DNA from: JANQJD01 sp965601685
GTDB taxonomy: Bacteria; Pseudomonadota; Alphaproteobacteria; Rhodospirillales; Rhodospirillaceae
Assembly: GCA_965601685.1 (NCBI GenBank)
Contig: CBFCWI010000002.1
Span: forward strand, 539,657 to 603,656
Length of the DNA: 64,000 nt
Reading direction: 5' to 3'
The translations under genes were made by a program, and so were the position numbers. The notes beneath the pieces were generated by a model. That model saw only the letters and a list, made by a program, of their open reading frames with translations, was not told the origin of the DNA and searched no databases. Shown here one piece after another: positions 27,475 to 36,108 of this stretch. Within the stretch, counting starts at the first letter, position 1. The number at the start of each line of letters is the position of its first letter.

Positions 27475-28839
27475 TTAACATTTATTAATAGTATGTTCAT
27501 GTTGTATACTATCAAAATTGACTAAAGTCCCATCTAGGCTGTTGGACCGGATCCTATCGATACGCAAGTTGACAATCTGCCCGAGGAAATAGTCAGGCGC
27601 TCTCACAGTTACCACCTGCATATAAGGACTACGGCCAATCATCTGACCAGCCTGCGTGCCCCTGCGATCGAGCAGAACTGGCACTTCTCGGCCGAGAAAG
27701 ACAGTGTTAAAAAAGCGCTGTTGAGTTGACAGTAGATTCTGTAGTCTGGCCAGCCGATCTGCCTTGACTACCTCTGGAATCTGATCGGGAGCCTGTGCTG
27801 CAGGTGTGCCAGGGCGCGGGCTGAACTTGAAGGCATAGGCCTGTGCATAGCCAACTCTCTGCACGAGATCCAGAGTAGCTGTGAAGTCTGCTTCAGTTTC
27901 TCCAGGGAAACCGACGATGAAGTCACTAGAAAGAGCAATTTTAGGATGTGTATTGCGTAGTTTATCTACTAATTTATAGTAGTATGATACGGTATGACCA
28001 CGATTCATAGCTGCAAGAATACGGTCCGACCCAGACTGTATGGGTAGGTGGAGATATGGCATGAGTTGCGGCAGTTTCTGAAACGCTTCGATGAGTTCAT
28101 CATCTATATCACGAGGATGAGAGGTGATGAATCGTAAGCGATATAAGCCGTCGATTCGCGCTAATGCTTGTAGCAGTCGGCCCAGCCCCCAAGAATCTGT
28201 ACCATCAGGACTCATGCCGCGGTAGGTATTAACGTTCTGACCTAATAGTGTGATTTCTTTTGCGCCAGTTGCTACTAGATCACTGGCATCGGCGAGCACT
28301 GCTGCCACAGGGCGTGAATATTCTGCCCCGCGGGTGTAAGGCACTACACAGAAGGTACAGAATTTATCGCATCCCTCCTGCACAGGTAAAAAGACTGCTA
28401 TGCCATTGGCTGTAGGAGGTGGCAAATGATGAAACTTCGATTCCTGCGGAAAATCTATCTCTAGTATTTTTTTCTCTTTTTGCAGTACTATTTCTGGTAG
28501 TCTATAATAGGATTGCGTCCCCAGGACAATATCTACATAAGGTGCACGCTCCAGGAGTGCGGCCCCATTGGCCTGAGCAACGCAACCTGCCACCACCAGG
28601 ATGAGCATGCCGCCAGAAGCCCGGCGGGCTTCCTTGAGAGAACGCAGACGTCCTAGGTCTGAGAACAGCTTCTCGGAAGCTTTTTCCCGGATGTGACAAG
28701 TAGTGAGGATAATCATATCTGCATCATCCGGCCGGTCAGACATAATGAACCCAAACGGGGCCAAAATATCGGCCATACGGGCCGAATCATAGCTATTCAT
28801 CTGGCAACCGTAAGTCTTTATGTAGAGTCTTCTCGTCAA
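27475..28839 (-). CDS. miaB: tRNA-2-methylthio-N6-dimethylallyladenosine synthase MiaB
   Basis: A 454-aa radical SAM methylthiotransferase that modifies A37 of tRNAs reading UNN codons. The N-terminal MTTase domain begins YIKTYGCQMNSYDSARM with the first cluster Cys, and the other cluster cysteines are in LTTCHIREKASEK and VAGCVAQANG. The radical SAM CDKFCTFCVVPYTRG motif is near residue 150 and a C-terminal TRAM domain with GQIVNLRI closes the protein. The only start available before an in-frame stop is a TTG at 28837-28839, preceded by AGGA about 10 bases upstream. It lies between fur and phoH as usual in alphaproteobacteria. Confidence 0.94.
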   Translation of the reverse strand: MTRRLYIKTYGCQMNSYDSARMADILAPFGFIMSDRPDDADMIILTTCHIREKASEKLFSDLGRLRSLKEARRASGGMLILVVAGCVAQANGAALLERAPYVDIVLGTQSYYRLPEIVLQKEKKILEIDFPQESKFHHLPPPTANGIAVFLPVQEGCDKFCTFCVVPYTRGAEYSRPVAAVLADASDLVATGAKEITLLGQNVNTYRGMSPDGTDSWGLGRLLQALARIDGLYRLRFITSHPRDIDDELIEAFQKLPQLMPYLHLPIQSGSDRILAAMNRGHTVSYYYKLVDKLRNTHPKIALSSDFIVGFPGETEADFTATLDLVQRVGYAQAYAFKFSPRPGTPAAQAPDQIPEVVKADRLARLQNLLSTQQRFFNTVFLGREVPVLLDRRGTQAGQMIGRSPYMQVVTVRAPDYFLGQIVNLRIDRIRSNSLDGTLVNFDSIQHEHTINKC

Positions 28840-28921
28840 AGTCTTGATATCCTATATGTTTTTGTGACGGCAATTCCGGTTTGTCTAGATAGAGCGCCAG
28901 TCGAGATTAGCGTGTTAGTGC

Positions 28922-29395
28922 TCAAGGATCATCACTGTCATCCTTAAATGGCCGTGTGATGACCTCTCTGCCATCCCCTGCTCTGCTAACCGCTGTAGGT
29001 ACGCCATACAGTTCTAGCCTATGGCCTACTAACCTGTACCCATAATGAAGCGCAATCCTACGCTGGAGTTCTTCTATCTCCCCGCTGTGGAATTCAATAA
29101 CTTGCCCAGACTCAATGTCGATCAGGTGGTCATGGTGTTCAGAAACTGTTTCTTCATAGCGAGCGCGTCCACTGCCGAATTCATGTCTTTTCAGAATGTT
29201 CTCTGCTTCGAATAGACGCACCGTCCGGTAGACAGTAGCAATGCTGATACGTGGATCTATTGCTGTAGCACGGCGGTGCACTTCTTCTACATCAGGATGA
29301 TCGATTGCTTCCGATAGTACCTGTGCGATCACTCGTCGCTGGTCAGTCATTTTTATCCTTTTGTCGATACAATATTTTTCAATCCGGGAAACCAT
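28922..29395 (-). CDS. fur: Fur-family metalloregulator
   Basis: A 157-aa Fur family repressor. The winged-helix DNA-binding part has MTDQRRVIAQVLSEAIDHPDVEEVHRRA and ISIATVYRTVRLFEAENIL; the metal site region shows SEHHDHLIDIESGQVIEF followed by EIEELQRRIALHYGYRLVGHRLELYG. The HHDH and His/Glu ligands are present, but the C-terminal Cys pairs of E. coli Fur are absent, as in many alphaproteobacterial Fur/Mur proteins that respond to iron or manganese. The ATG at 29395 includes the conserved first helix; an ATG at 29350 has a better Shine-Dalgarno (AAAGGA) but would delete that helix. First gene of the fur-miaB-phoH series. Confidence 0.9.
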   Translation of the reverse strand: MVSRIEKYCIDKRIKMTDQRRVIAQVLSEAIDHPDVEEVHRRATAIDPRISIATVYRTVRLFEAENILKRHEFGSGRARYEETVSEHHDHLIDIESGQVIEFHSGEIEELQRRIALHYGYRLVGHRLELYGVPTAVSRAGDGREVITRPFKDDSDDP

Positions 29396-29566
29396 CGCAA
29401 ACCGCCATCCTGATTTTCATGATACCTTAGCTCAGACACGTAAGGTGACAGGTGACACGCAACAGACCTGGCATGGTTCTATGATAGAGAAAGTACGATA
29501 GTGATAATAAGGGAAAGTACTGGCAGCCTATGACTAGGACCAGTACGCGTACTGTCCTCCTGGCAC

Positions 29567-29596
29567 TTGACAGGAGATAGTCCTCGGCTCCACTAT
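29567..29596 (+). promoter_or_regulatory. Promoter of tRNA-Ala
   Basis: TTGACA at 29567-29572, an 18-base spacer and CACTAT at 29591-29596 form a plausible sigma-70 promoter ending 12 bases before the tRNA-Ala gene. The -35 is perfect and the -10 matches at the two most important positions. Confidence 0.5.
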
Positions 29597-29608
29597 GGAG
29601 TCCTTATA

Positions 29609-29684
29609 GGGGCCATAGCTCAGTTGGGAGAGTGTCTCGTTCGCAATGAGAAGGTCAGGGGTTCAATTCCCCTTGGCTCCACCA
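29609..29684 (+). tRNA. tRNA-Ala (anticodon CGC)
   Basis: A complete cloverleaf: acceptor GGGGCCA pairs with TGGCTCC (with a G-T pair), the D stem is GCTC/GAGT, the anticodon stem TCTCG/TGAGA holds the loop TTCGCAA, so the anticodon is CGC, reading GCG alanine codons. The T arm AGGGG-TTCAATT-CCCCT is regular, the discriminator is A and CCA is encoded. It is not next to an rRNA operon, so it is not the usual spacer tRNA-Ala(TGC). Confidence 0.93.
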
Positions 29685-30603
29685 TCTTAAGATGTATATA
29701 GTGTAATGTACTATCCTATAAAGAGTTCTTCAGGGGAAAGTACTCGGCTCATAGAATCATCCTATGATGTTGGCGTCTGTGATGTGTATGCGCTTTGTAA
29801 GGTAATGAGACAGCAATACATCTTGTAATAACGAAATGCAATTCATCCTCTAAAAAAGAGCGCATCCGGAGCCGCCTGTTTCAGAAGTCTGAAACAAATG
29901 GTATGTGGCTGGTACGCTTTGCTGCAGAGACGGCAGTGCCCTTCTTACCTTTGAATGCCATATGAGTATACTTGAGGAACCAGCAGTTATGTGAGAAAGC
30001 ACACCCAGAGCGCAATTCATCAGCATACGCTCGAGAGCTCGTATTGATGGATTCTTTGCCCAGCAGAATGAGTATAGCTCCTTAGCTTGGGTAGTTTTGT
30101 GCGCGATCCATGCTCACAGCCAGGAAGTTGTTAGTGAAACACCTTCTGTAACACTCAATTATCCGACCCGACATAGGCCTGTGCTATGCTACAATCCGCA
30201 ACGGCGTATTATGCAAGCGTATTGACTTTTGCTTATCCAGTACAGTGTGAAAGCCAACACTGGTATTCTGTGTTCTGCTCTTGCTCTACTTTACGAGCTC
30301 AGCAACAGTTACTCATCTGCAGAGGTCAGTCTGCGGCACCTGACCTATAGAAGCTGTAGCAACAGATTGACAGTGGGTATTGAGAGTCAGGCTGGCGTCT
30401 GTCTAGTACTCTCTATCCCTCAAGGTATGGGCATTGGCTTCCGCCTTTCTTCCAGTTGTCTGTTCCAACAAGCACAGATTCTATCGTATGATCTTGTCAA
30501 TCTAGTAAAGCATTCGCCATCTTTATTTGTACCTTTGAGTTTAGAGAGAGTAGGCCACTCGCACACTAGGATAGTGACAAAGCTTAAATTACAGAGACGT
30601 TCT
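29685..30603. other. 0.9-kb region without a gene upstream of hldE
   Basis: No coding region recognised. The hldE frame stays open back to 30229, but these 125 extra codons bear no resemblance to the family. A perfect 8-bp hairpin TGTTTCAG-AAGT-CTGAAACA is at 29877-29896, without a T-run. GGGAAAGTACT occurs both before (29511 region) and after (29735 region) the tRNA-Ala gene, perhaps a remnant of a local duplication. Confidence 0.5.
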
Positions 30604-32079
30604 ATGCTGACAGAGCCCTCTACTCTGGTTTCCTTGGTAGAACGCCTTGCGGGCAGTCGTGTTTTGTGCATAGGTGATGCCATGATTGACCGCTATGTGT
30701 GTGGAACTGTAGCGCGAGTCTCACCAGAGGCTCCTATTCCAATTCTACATATCGACCGTGAAATCAGTATGCTGGGCGGCGCCGGCAACGTTGTACGTAA
30801 TCTAGTCGCTCTTGGTACACGACCGGTATTCGTTTCAGCCCGTGGCGCGGATGTGGAAGGCGAAGAGTTAGCTGTATTGCTGGCTCGTCATGAAGAAGTG
30901 GAAACCTGTTTAATTGTCGACCCTGGACGCCAAACTCCTGTCAAAACCCGTTTTGTTGCTCAGGCACAGCAGCTTCTACGAGCTGATCGTGAGAAAGTCA
31001 TGCCCCTATCAGCTGGTAGTCGGAATAATCTATTATCAGAAGCAATTATGGCATTAGAACATGTTTCAGTAGTTATCTTATCTGACTACGGTAAAGGCGT
31101 CTTAGCAGATGGGGTCGCAGCCGAATTAATTGCGGCGGCTCAAGGTAGGCCAATCCTTGTTGATCCTAAAGGTGCTGAGTACAGCTGCTATCGTGGAGCA
31201 ACACTGCTCACACCGAACCGGCGAGAGCTAGCCGATGCGACACGTCTACCTACTAGTAGCGATACAGAAGTGGTGACCGCTGCCCAGCGTTTAATCAAAA
31301 ATTATGCAGTCGCAGCCGTTCTCACTACCCGTAGCCAGGACGGCATGACGCTGGTTCATGCTGACGGGACATTTTATCATCTACCTGCTGAAGCACGGGA
31401 AGTATTTGATGTTTCCGGGGCTGGTGACACTGTGGTCGCCACGCTAGCAGCTGCCATGGCTTGTGGTGCGAGTCTATTAGAAGCCACCCAGCTATCTAAC
31501 AGCGCGGCCGGGATTGTTGTAAGCAAAGTAGGAACAGCGGTTGCTTCTGCCGCTGACATTGTCGCGGTGCTTCGGCAGCAGAACCCATCCCGGGGAGGAG
31601 AGTCGAAGGTAGTCTCTTTGGAAGTGGCGCTGGAATACGTAGCCATGTGGCGTCGGCATGGTCTGAAGGTAGGTTTCACCAACGGCTGTTTTGATCTACT
31701 GCACCCTGGACACGTATATTTATTACGATATGCACGTGAAAAATGTGATAAACTAATCGTGGGCCTAAACAGTGATGCATCAGTCCAGCGCCTGAAGGGA
31801 CCAGAACGGCCGATACAACCTGAAACAGCCCGTGCAGTGGTACTAGCCTCACTGATGGACGTTGATTTGGTAGTGCCATTCAGCGATGATACACCCTTGG
31901 TCTTGATTGCAGCTATACGCCCTGACGTGCTGGTCAAGGGTGCTGACTACACGATCGAGACTATAGTAGGCTCGTCTTTGGTTCAGGAATATGGAGGTAA
32001 GGTTCTGCTCGCTGATGATAGGAGCATAGGCTTTAGAACCACTACCACTATTACCAGGATTGCACGCACGATTTCTTGA
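30604..32079 (+). CDS. hldE: Bifunctional heptose 7-phosphate kinase / heptose 1-phosphate adenylyltransferase
   Basis: A 491-aa two-domain enzyme for ADP-heptose synthesis (LPS inner core). The N-terminal PfkB-type kinase domain (about 1-325) has VLCIGDAMIDRYVCG, SPEAPIPILHID, LGGAGNVVRNL and the catalytic DVSGAGDTVVATLAA. The C-terminal nucleotidyltransferase domain (about 345-491) has VGFTNGCFDLLHPGHVYLL and LIVGLNSDASVQRLKGPERP. The ATG at 30604 gives the normal length; AGAG lies 10 bases upstream. Its product feeds heptosyltransferases such as the GT9 enzyme at 44.2-45.1 kb. Confidence 0.94.
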   Translation: MLTEPSTLVSLVERLAGSRVLCIGDAMIDRYVCGTVARVSPEAPIPILHIDREISMLGGAGNVVRNLVALGTRPVFVSARGADVEGEELAVLLARHEEVETCLIVDPGRQTPVKTRFVAQAQQLLRADREKVMPLSAGSRNNLLSEAIMALEHVSVVILSDYGKGVLADGVAAELIAAAQGRPILVDPKGAEYSCYRGATLLTPNRRELADATRLPTSSDTEVVTAAQRLIKNYAVAAVLTTRSQDGMTLVHADGTFYHLPAEAREVFDVSGAGDTVVATLAAAMACGASLLEATQLSNSAAGIVVSKVGTAVASAADIVAVLRQQNPSRGGESKVVSLEVALEYVAMWRRHGLKVGFTNGCFDLLHPGHVYLLRYAREKCDKLIVGLNSDASVQRLKGPERPIQPETARAVVLASLMDVDLVVPFSDDTPLVLIAAIRPDVLVKGADYTIETIVGSSLVQEYGGKVLLADDRSIGFRTTTTITRIARTIS

Positions 32080-32708
32080 GCATTTATGCCATCCCTGAGG
32101 AGTCACCACTTCGGAGTCATATTCGTGTTCGTCAATCACATCACCTGTTTGCACGGCCCAAACAAGCAAAACGTTACTCATATCTGAGCCGTAAGCTCGC
32201 TTCCTATACTCAACGAGTGGTGGCCTTCTCCGGGTACGATCCGATCGACATCATACCTGTGCTAGGCTATCAGCAAACCGCTCTGGTAAGTCAGGGAAAT
32301 CGGTTACACCCTTGGTCTCTGATCTGATCGCAATGCTAAGATGCCCAACAATCACGCGGCTCACTGGTGCTCACCATGATGATTGCAGCGCAACGACCAC
32401 CCCCAGCCTGTCGCCGCTTGCACATCCACGGTAGGCAAGCGTATCCCAGCAGTAATGCACTACGTCAGGCCAGCTGCCAGTATACGTGACTCTCTTAATT
32501 CAGAACACGCACAGTTTCCATACGCTCTTAATCTTAGATATCGCTCTACCATAGATCAACAGTATCACTTGACTCCTATTTTGAGGATATATTAGAATAC
32601 TCTAGCCTAGCAAGGAAAAGATTTAGCATGCTTCCAAATATACTTTTGCCTCCCTGATGAGGAATAATAATACTGTAGCTCCTATTATAGAGCTACGCTT
32701 TATACTTT
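32080..32708. other. 0.6-kb region without a recognised gene
   Basis: Nothing identifiable on either strand between hldE and queC. Open frames are at most 110 codons and lack known motifs. The 3' part from 32560 to 32710 is AT-rich and should contain the queC promoter, although no clear -35/-10 pair is visible. Confidence 0.5.
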
Positions 32709-33461
32709 ATGATCATGATTGATTCTACTTTCTTGACGGGCGACGAGGGGGCCATCGTGCTGTTCTCAGGCGGCCAAGATTCTACTACCTGCCTGGCTTG
32801 GGCACTCGCCCATTTCCCAAGAGTCGAAACCATTGGTTTTTCCTATGGCCAGCGCCATGCCGTTGAACTCACTTGTCGAAAGATCCTTCTAGACCGCCTG
32901 CTCACAATCATTCCGACCTGGAGCACGCGGCTTGGCGCAGACCATATAATGGATCTATCCCTCCCAGAGCTGATCAGTAACACAGCTCTTACACGTGATT
33001 CTGCTATCCTCCAGACAGCCAATGGGCTGCTATCCACCTTTGTACCAGGTCGCAACCTACTGTTTTTCACATACGCTGCTGCTACCGCTTGGCATCGTGC
33101 GCTGCGACATCTGGTGGGGGGCATGTGTGAGACAGATTATTCTGGCTATCCGGACTGCCGGGATGACACTCTAAAAGCTCTACAAGTAACCCTCAATCTC
33201 GGCATGGCGCGGCAGTTTGTGTTGCATACACCGCTAATGTGGCTAGACAAAGCTGCCACTTGGCAGCTAGCGGAATCTCTAGGAGGGGTAGCGCTAGTCG
33301 ATTTGATTCGCACAGATACACACTCTTGTTATCACGGTGACCGTACGAATCTGCGTGCCTGGGGATATGGCTGCGGAACGTGTCCAGCCTGTTGTTTACG
33401 CGCTGCCGGTTGGACCCGCTATACAGAAAAACGAGAGGGAAAGAAGTACGCCGTGCCATAA
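32709..33461 (+). CDS. queC: 7-cyano-7-deazaguanine synthase QueC
   Basis: A 250-aa PP-loop ATPase that converts 7-carboxy-7-deazaguanine to preQ0 in queuosine synthesis. The ATP pyrophosphatase loop LFSGGQDSTTCLAWAL is at about residues 18-33, followed by GFSYGQRHAVEL, VPGRNLLFFTYAAATAW and VGGMCETDYSGYPDCR. The C-terminal zinc-binding cysteines are HSCYHGD and GCGTCPACCLRAAGW. It works with queE and queD at the left end of the window, from which it is separated by 32 kb. tRNA-His follows on the opposite strand. Confidence 0.94.
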   Translation: MIMIDSTFLTGDEGAIVLFSGGQDSTTCLAWALAHFPRVETIGFSYGQRHAVELTCRKILLDRLLTIIPTWSTRLGADHIMDLSLPELISNTALTRDSAILQTANGLLSTFVPGRNLLFFTYAAATAWHRALRHLVGGMCETDYSGYPDCRDDTLKALQVTLNLGMARQFVLHTPLMWLDKAATWQLAESLGGVALVDLIRTDTHSCYHGDRTNLRAWGYGCGTCPACCLRAAGWTRYTEKREGKKYAVP

Positions 33462-33548
33462 AGTCCTCTCATAATACACCCGTTGCACGTGAGAGGCAGA
33501 CGTCCGGTACCCGCTGCTCGGAAAGTTCGACAGCACAGCAACATGGAG

Positions 33549-33626
33549 TGGGGTGGCTGATCGGATTCGAACCGACGACCCTTGGTACCACAAACCAATG
33601 CTCTAACCGACTGAGCTACAGCCACC
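33549..33626 (-). tRNA. tRNA-His (anticodon GTG)
   Basis: Read on the minus strand the gene begins with the extra G at position -1 (33626), then acceptor GTGGCTG pairing with CAGCCAC, discriminator C73 and encoded CCA (33549). The anticodon stem TTGGT/ACCAA encloses TTGTGGT, giving anticodon GTG. The T arm carries GGTTCGAATCC. The G-1:C73 pair is the general bacterial histidine identity element; many alphaproteobacteria have lost it. Confidence 0.93.
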
Positions 33627-33857
33627 ACGACAGTACCAGGATAAAGGTGGCCCTTCCTTCATACCGAAAGACTCCCAGCTCCGTCAATAAGGTAGTGTCT
33701 AGACACACACATGGTCCCTCTTTCAGGTGTCTGAATGTAAGAGGTGTCAGAAAGGGATTGTATACGACGTTAGATAGTGATACCAGGGTAGGGAAGGGTG
33801 TGCGTATCCCTGCTAGTATTGGGCGATTCTGGCTAGACCCTACTTTATAGGTATGCG

Positions 33858-35282
33858 ATGTTCGAATATTCCCAGCTCCTAGAGCGTATTGCCCAGGTGC
33901 TTGGGCCGGATGGTCTTGTGACATCCACGCCTAGCATGGATTCCTATATGCATGAGGAACGTGGTCTGTATCATGGGCGTGCTGTTGCTGTTGTTAGACC
34001 AGCCTCCACCTCTGAAGCAGCGGCAGTAGTTCAGTTGTGCGCTGCGGCGGGTGTCCCACTAGTTCCACAGGGTGGCAATACCAGCCTCGTAGGAGGGAGT
34101 GTACCGTGGGAGCATGGGTCTGAAATTCTCCTCTCCACTAAGCGGCTCAATCGAGTCCGCGCTGTTGATTCCCTCAACTATACTATTACTGTTGAAGCCG
34201 GTTGCCTGCTGACTGATGTACAGAAAGCAGCCGCCACTGCTGGTTACTTATTTCCACTATCTCTAGGAGCAGCAGAAAGTTGCCATATAGGTGGTAATCT
34301 TGCGACGAACGCAGGCGGTCTCAACGTAATGCGTTATGGTACAGCCCGTGATCTGACTCTTGGGCTCGAAGTCGTTCTACCTGATGGCCAGGTATGGGAT
34401 GGATTGCGTGGATTAGCTAAAGATAATTCAGGTTATGCTCTGAAGCATCTTTTCATCGGTGCAGAAGGTACACTAGGCTTCATTACCGCTGCTGTGCTGA
34501 AGTTGTTTCCACAGCCATGTGATGTTCAGACTGCTCTCTGCGCTCTGCCGGGGGTTGAAGAGTCACTCACCCTATTGTCACAAGCGCGAGCTGCGAGTGG
34601 AGATTCAGTCACAGCGTTTGAGTTGATGCCTCGCCTTGGTCTTGTTTTTTGCCTCCACCATTTACCCGGCATCGCTGATCCTTTTGCGATGGCTTGGCCT
34701 TGGTATGTCCTCATCGAGCTTTCAACTGCGAACCGAACTGCTAAATTGCGGACAGTATTGGAAAGTCTGTTGGAACAGTCTCTTGTAGCCGGTGCAATTG
34801 GAGATGCGGTAATAGCTGACAATCTGGAAAAAACCGCCTCCCTATGGCGAATTCGCGAAGGTCTACCAGAAGCACAGAGGCGCGAAGGTGGCAGTATTAA
34901 ACACGACATATCTGTCCCTGTGAGTCGCATCCCAGAGTTTCTAACACAAGCTACAACAGCAGTCACAGAATATATACCAGGGATAAGAGTGTGTGCCTTT
35001 GGTCATGTTGGCGATGGTAATATTCACTTTAATCTGAGCCAACCACTGACTATGGATCGTAAGAGTTTTTTAAACCAATGGTTACAACTCAATCGCGTCG
35101 TCCACGACATCGTGATCGCCATGGGGGGTAGTATTGCAGCCGAGCATGGGATTGGTCGTCTGAAGCGCGAGGAGATGATACGTTGCAAAAATCCAGTGGA
35201 ATTGGAGCTGATGCGCCGGATCAAAAAGACCCTAGACCCTCATTATATCATGAATCCTGGTAAGGTCATAGAGAGAACATAG
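33858..35282 (+). CDS. FAD-linked D-2-hydroxyacid (probably D-2-hydroxyglutarate) dehydrogenase
   Basis: A 474-aa GlcD/VAO-family oxidoreductase. The FAD-binding PCMH domain has VRPASTSEAAAVVQLCAAAGVPLVPQ followed by GGNTSLVGG, and LGAAESCHIGGNLATNAGG with NVMRYGTARDLTLGLEVVLPDG. The C-terminal domain has the SLWRIREGLPEAQR segment, the metal/substrate motif FGHVGDGNIHFN and the closing SIAAEHGIGRLKREEM. This combination is typical of D-2-hydroxyglutarate and related D-lactate dehydrogenases, which pass electrons to an ETF or quinone. Exact substrate cannot be decided from the sequence. D-2-hydroxyglutarate arises as a by-product of SerA, so a clean-up role is plausible. Confidence 0.85.
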   Translation: MFEYSQLLERIAQVLGPDGLVTSTPSMDSYMHEERGLYHGRAVAVVRPASTSEAAAVVQLCAAAGVPLVPQGGNTSLVGGSVPWEHGSEILLSTKRLNRVRAVDSLNYTITVEAGCLLTDVQKAAATAGYLFPLSLGAAESCHIGGNLATNAGGLNVMRYGTARDLTLGLEVVLPDGQVWDGLRGLAKDNSGYALKHLFIGAEGTLGFITAAVLKLFPQPCDVQTALCALPGVEESLTLLSQARAASGDSVTAFELMPRLGLVFCLHHLPGIADPFAMAWPWYVLIELSTANRTAKLRTVLESLLEQSLVAGAIGDAVIADNLEKTASLWRIREGLPEAQRREGGSIKHDISVPVSRIPEFLTQATTAVTEYIPGIRVCAFGHVGDGNIHFNLSQPLTMDRKSFLNQWLQLNRVVHDIVIAMGGSIAAEHGIGRLKREEMIRCKNPVELELMRRIKKTLDPHYIMNPGKVIERT

Positions 35283-35322
35283 GCGATCAATGGGCGTGTG
35301 TCAGGAGGGTTTTCCCATCTCT

Positions 35323-36108
35323 CTATAGAGCAGCCCCACGGTCGCGTTGCTCTACGCGCACCACAGCTAACCACATGCAGCCTACCACCCATAGGATTAC
35401 TATTCCTAAAGAAACTAAGAAATCCTGGTTGTGCAGTAGTTGTGCAGCAGCGTGATAGAATGGTAGACGCAGGAGAACAAGAGCATGGGTCACTGGGTTG
35501 ATTTCCATCACTACCTGTAGCCAGGGTGGAACATGCTGGAGCGGAAACAGAGCCCCAGACAACAGCCACAATGGCATCAGGAAAACCATCATAATCGCAT
35601 GGAATCCTGCTGTTGACTTCATACTCCAGGCGCATAGGAAACCAAGTACTGTGAACCCAAATGCCGTTAGGATTAAAAGAAGCAATTCGAGTACAGCACC
35701 GGCTGGTGATAAGAATAACCCCAGGAACGGGGCCACTCCCAGGAACAACAAGGCCTGTGTCAGGGCAATCAATGTGCCACCTAGTACCTTGCCAAAGACA
35801 ATGACCAGTCTTGACACCGGTGCTACTAAGACGCTCTGTAAGAAACCCTGGTCACGGTCCTCGATGACAGTAATAGATGAGAAAATACTGGCAAACAACA
35901 ACAGCATGAGTAGAACACCGGGATAGAAAAACTCAAGGTAGCTTATTCCTTCCATACCTGGCGGCCGGAAGGATCCGGTAAAGCCTGTTCCCAGGAATAG
36001 CCAAAACAGAACGGGCTGGCCAATGCTACCTATGACACGCTGCGGTTGACGGATAAAACGCGTGAATTCACGTCGCGCCAGGGCTACCACAGCACGTATT
36101 GTTCTCAT
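35323..36108 (-). CDS. ABC-2 type transporter permease
   Basis: A 261-aa permease of the ABC-2 family (DrrB/NodJ-like) with six predicted helices. An N-terminal amphipathic ARREFTRFIRQPQRV segment leads to the first helix, and VIEDRDQGFLQSVLVAPVSR is the conserved cytoplasmic loop of the family. The later helix pair with LMPLWLLSGALFPLQHVPPWLQ is also typical. Its start overlaps the stop of the ATPase gene by 4 bases (ATGA), so the pair is translationally coupled and forms one exporter. Substrate is unknown; multidrug, lipid-linked sugar or heme-related export are options for the family. Confidence 0.9.
   Translation of the reverse strand: MRTIRAVVALARREFTRFIRQPQRVIGSIGQPVLFWLFLGTGFTGSFRPPGMEGISYLEFFYPGVLLMLLLFASIFSSITVIEDRDQGFLQSVLVAPVSRLVIVFGKVLGGTLIALTQALLFLGVAPFLGLFLSPAGAVLELLLLILTAFGFTVLGFLCAWSMKSTAGFHAIMMVFLMPLWLLSGALFPLQHVPPWLQVVMEINPVTHALVLLRLPFYHAAAQLLHNQDFLVSLGIVILWVVGCMWLAVVRVEQRDRGAAL

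Noticed and set aside
30229..30603. N-terminal extension of HldE
   Set aside because: The 125 extra codons show no resemblance to the family; the ATG at 30604 gives normal length.
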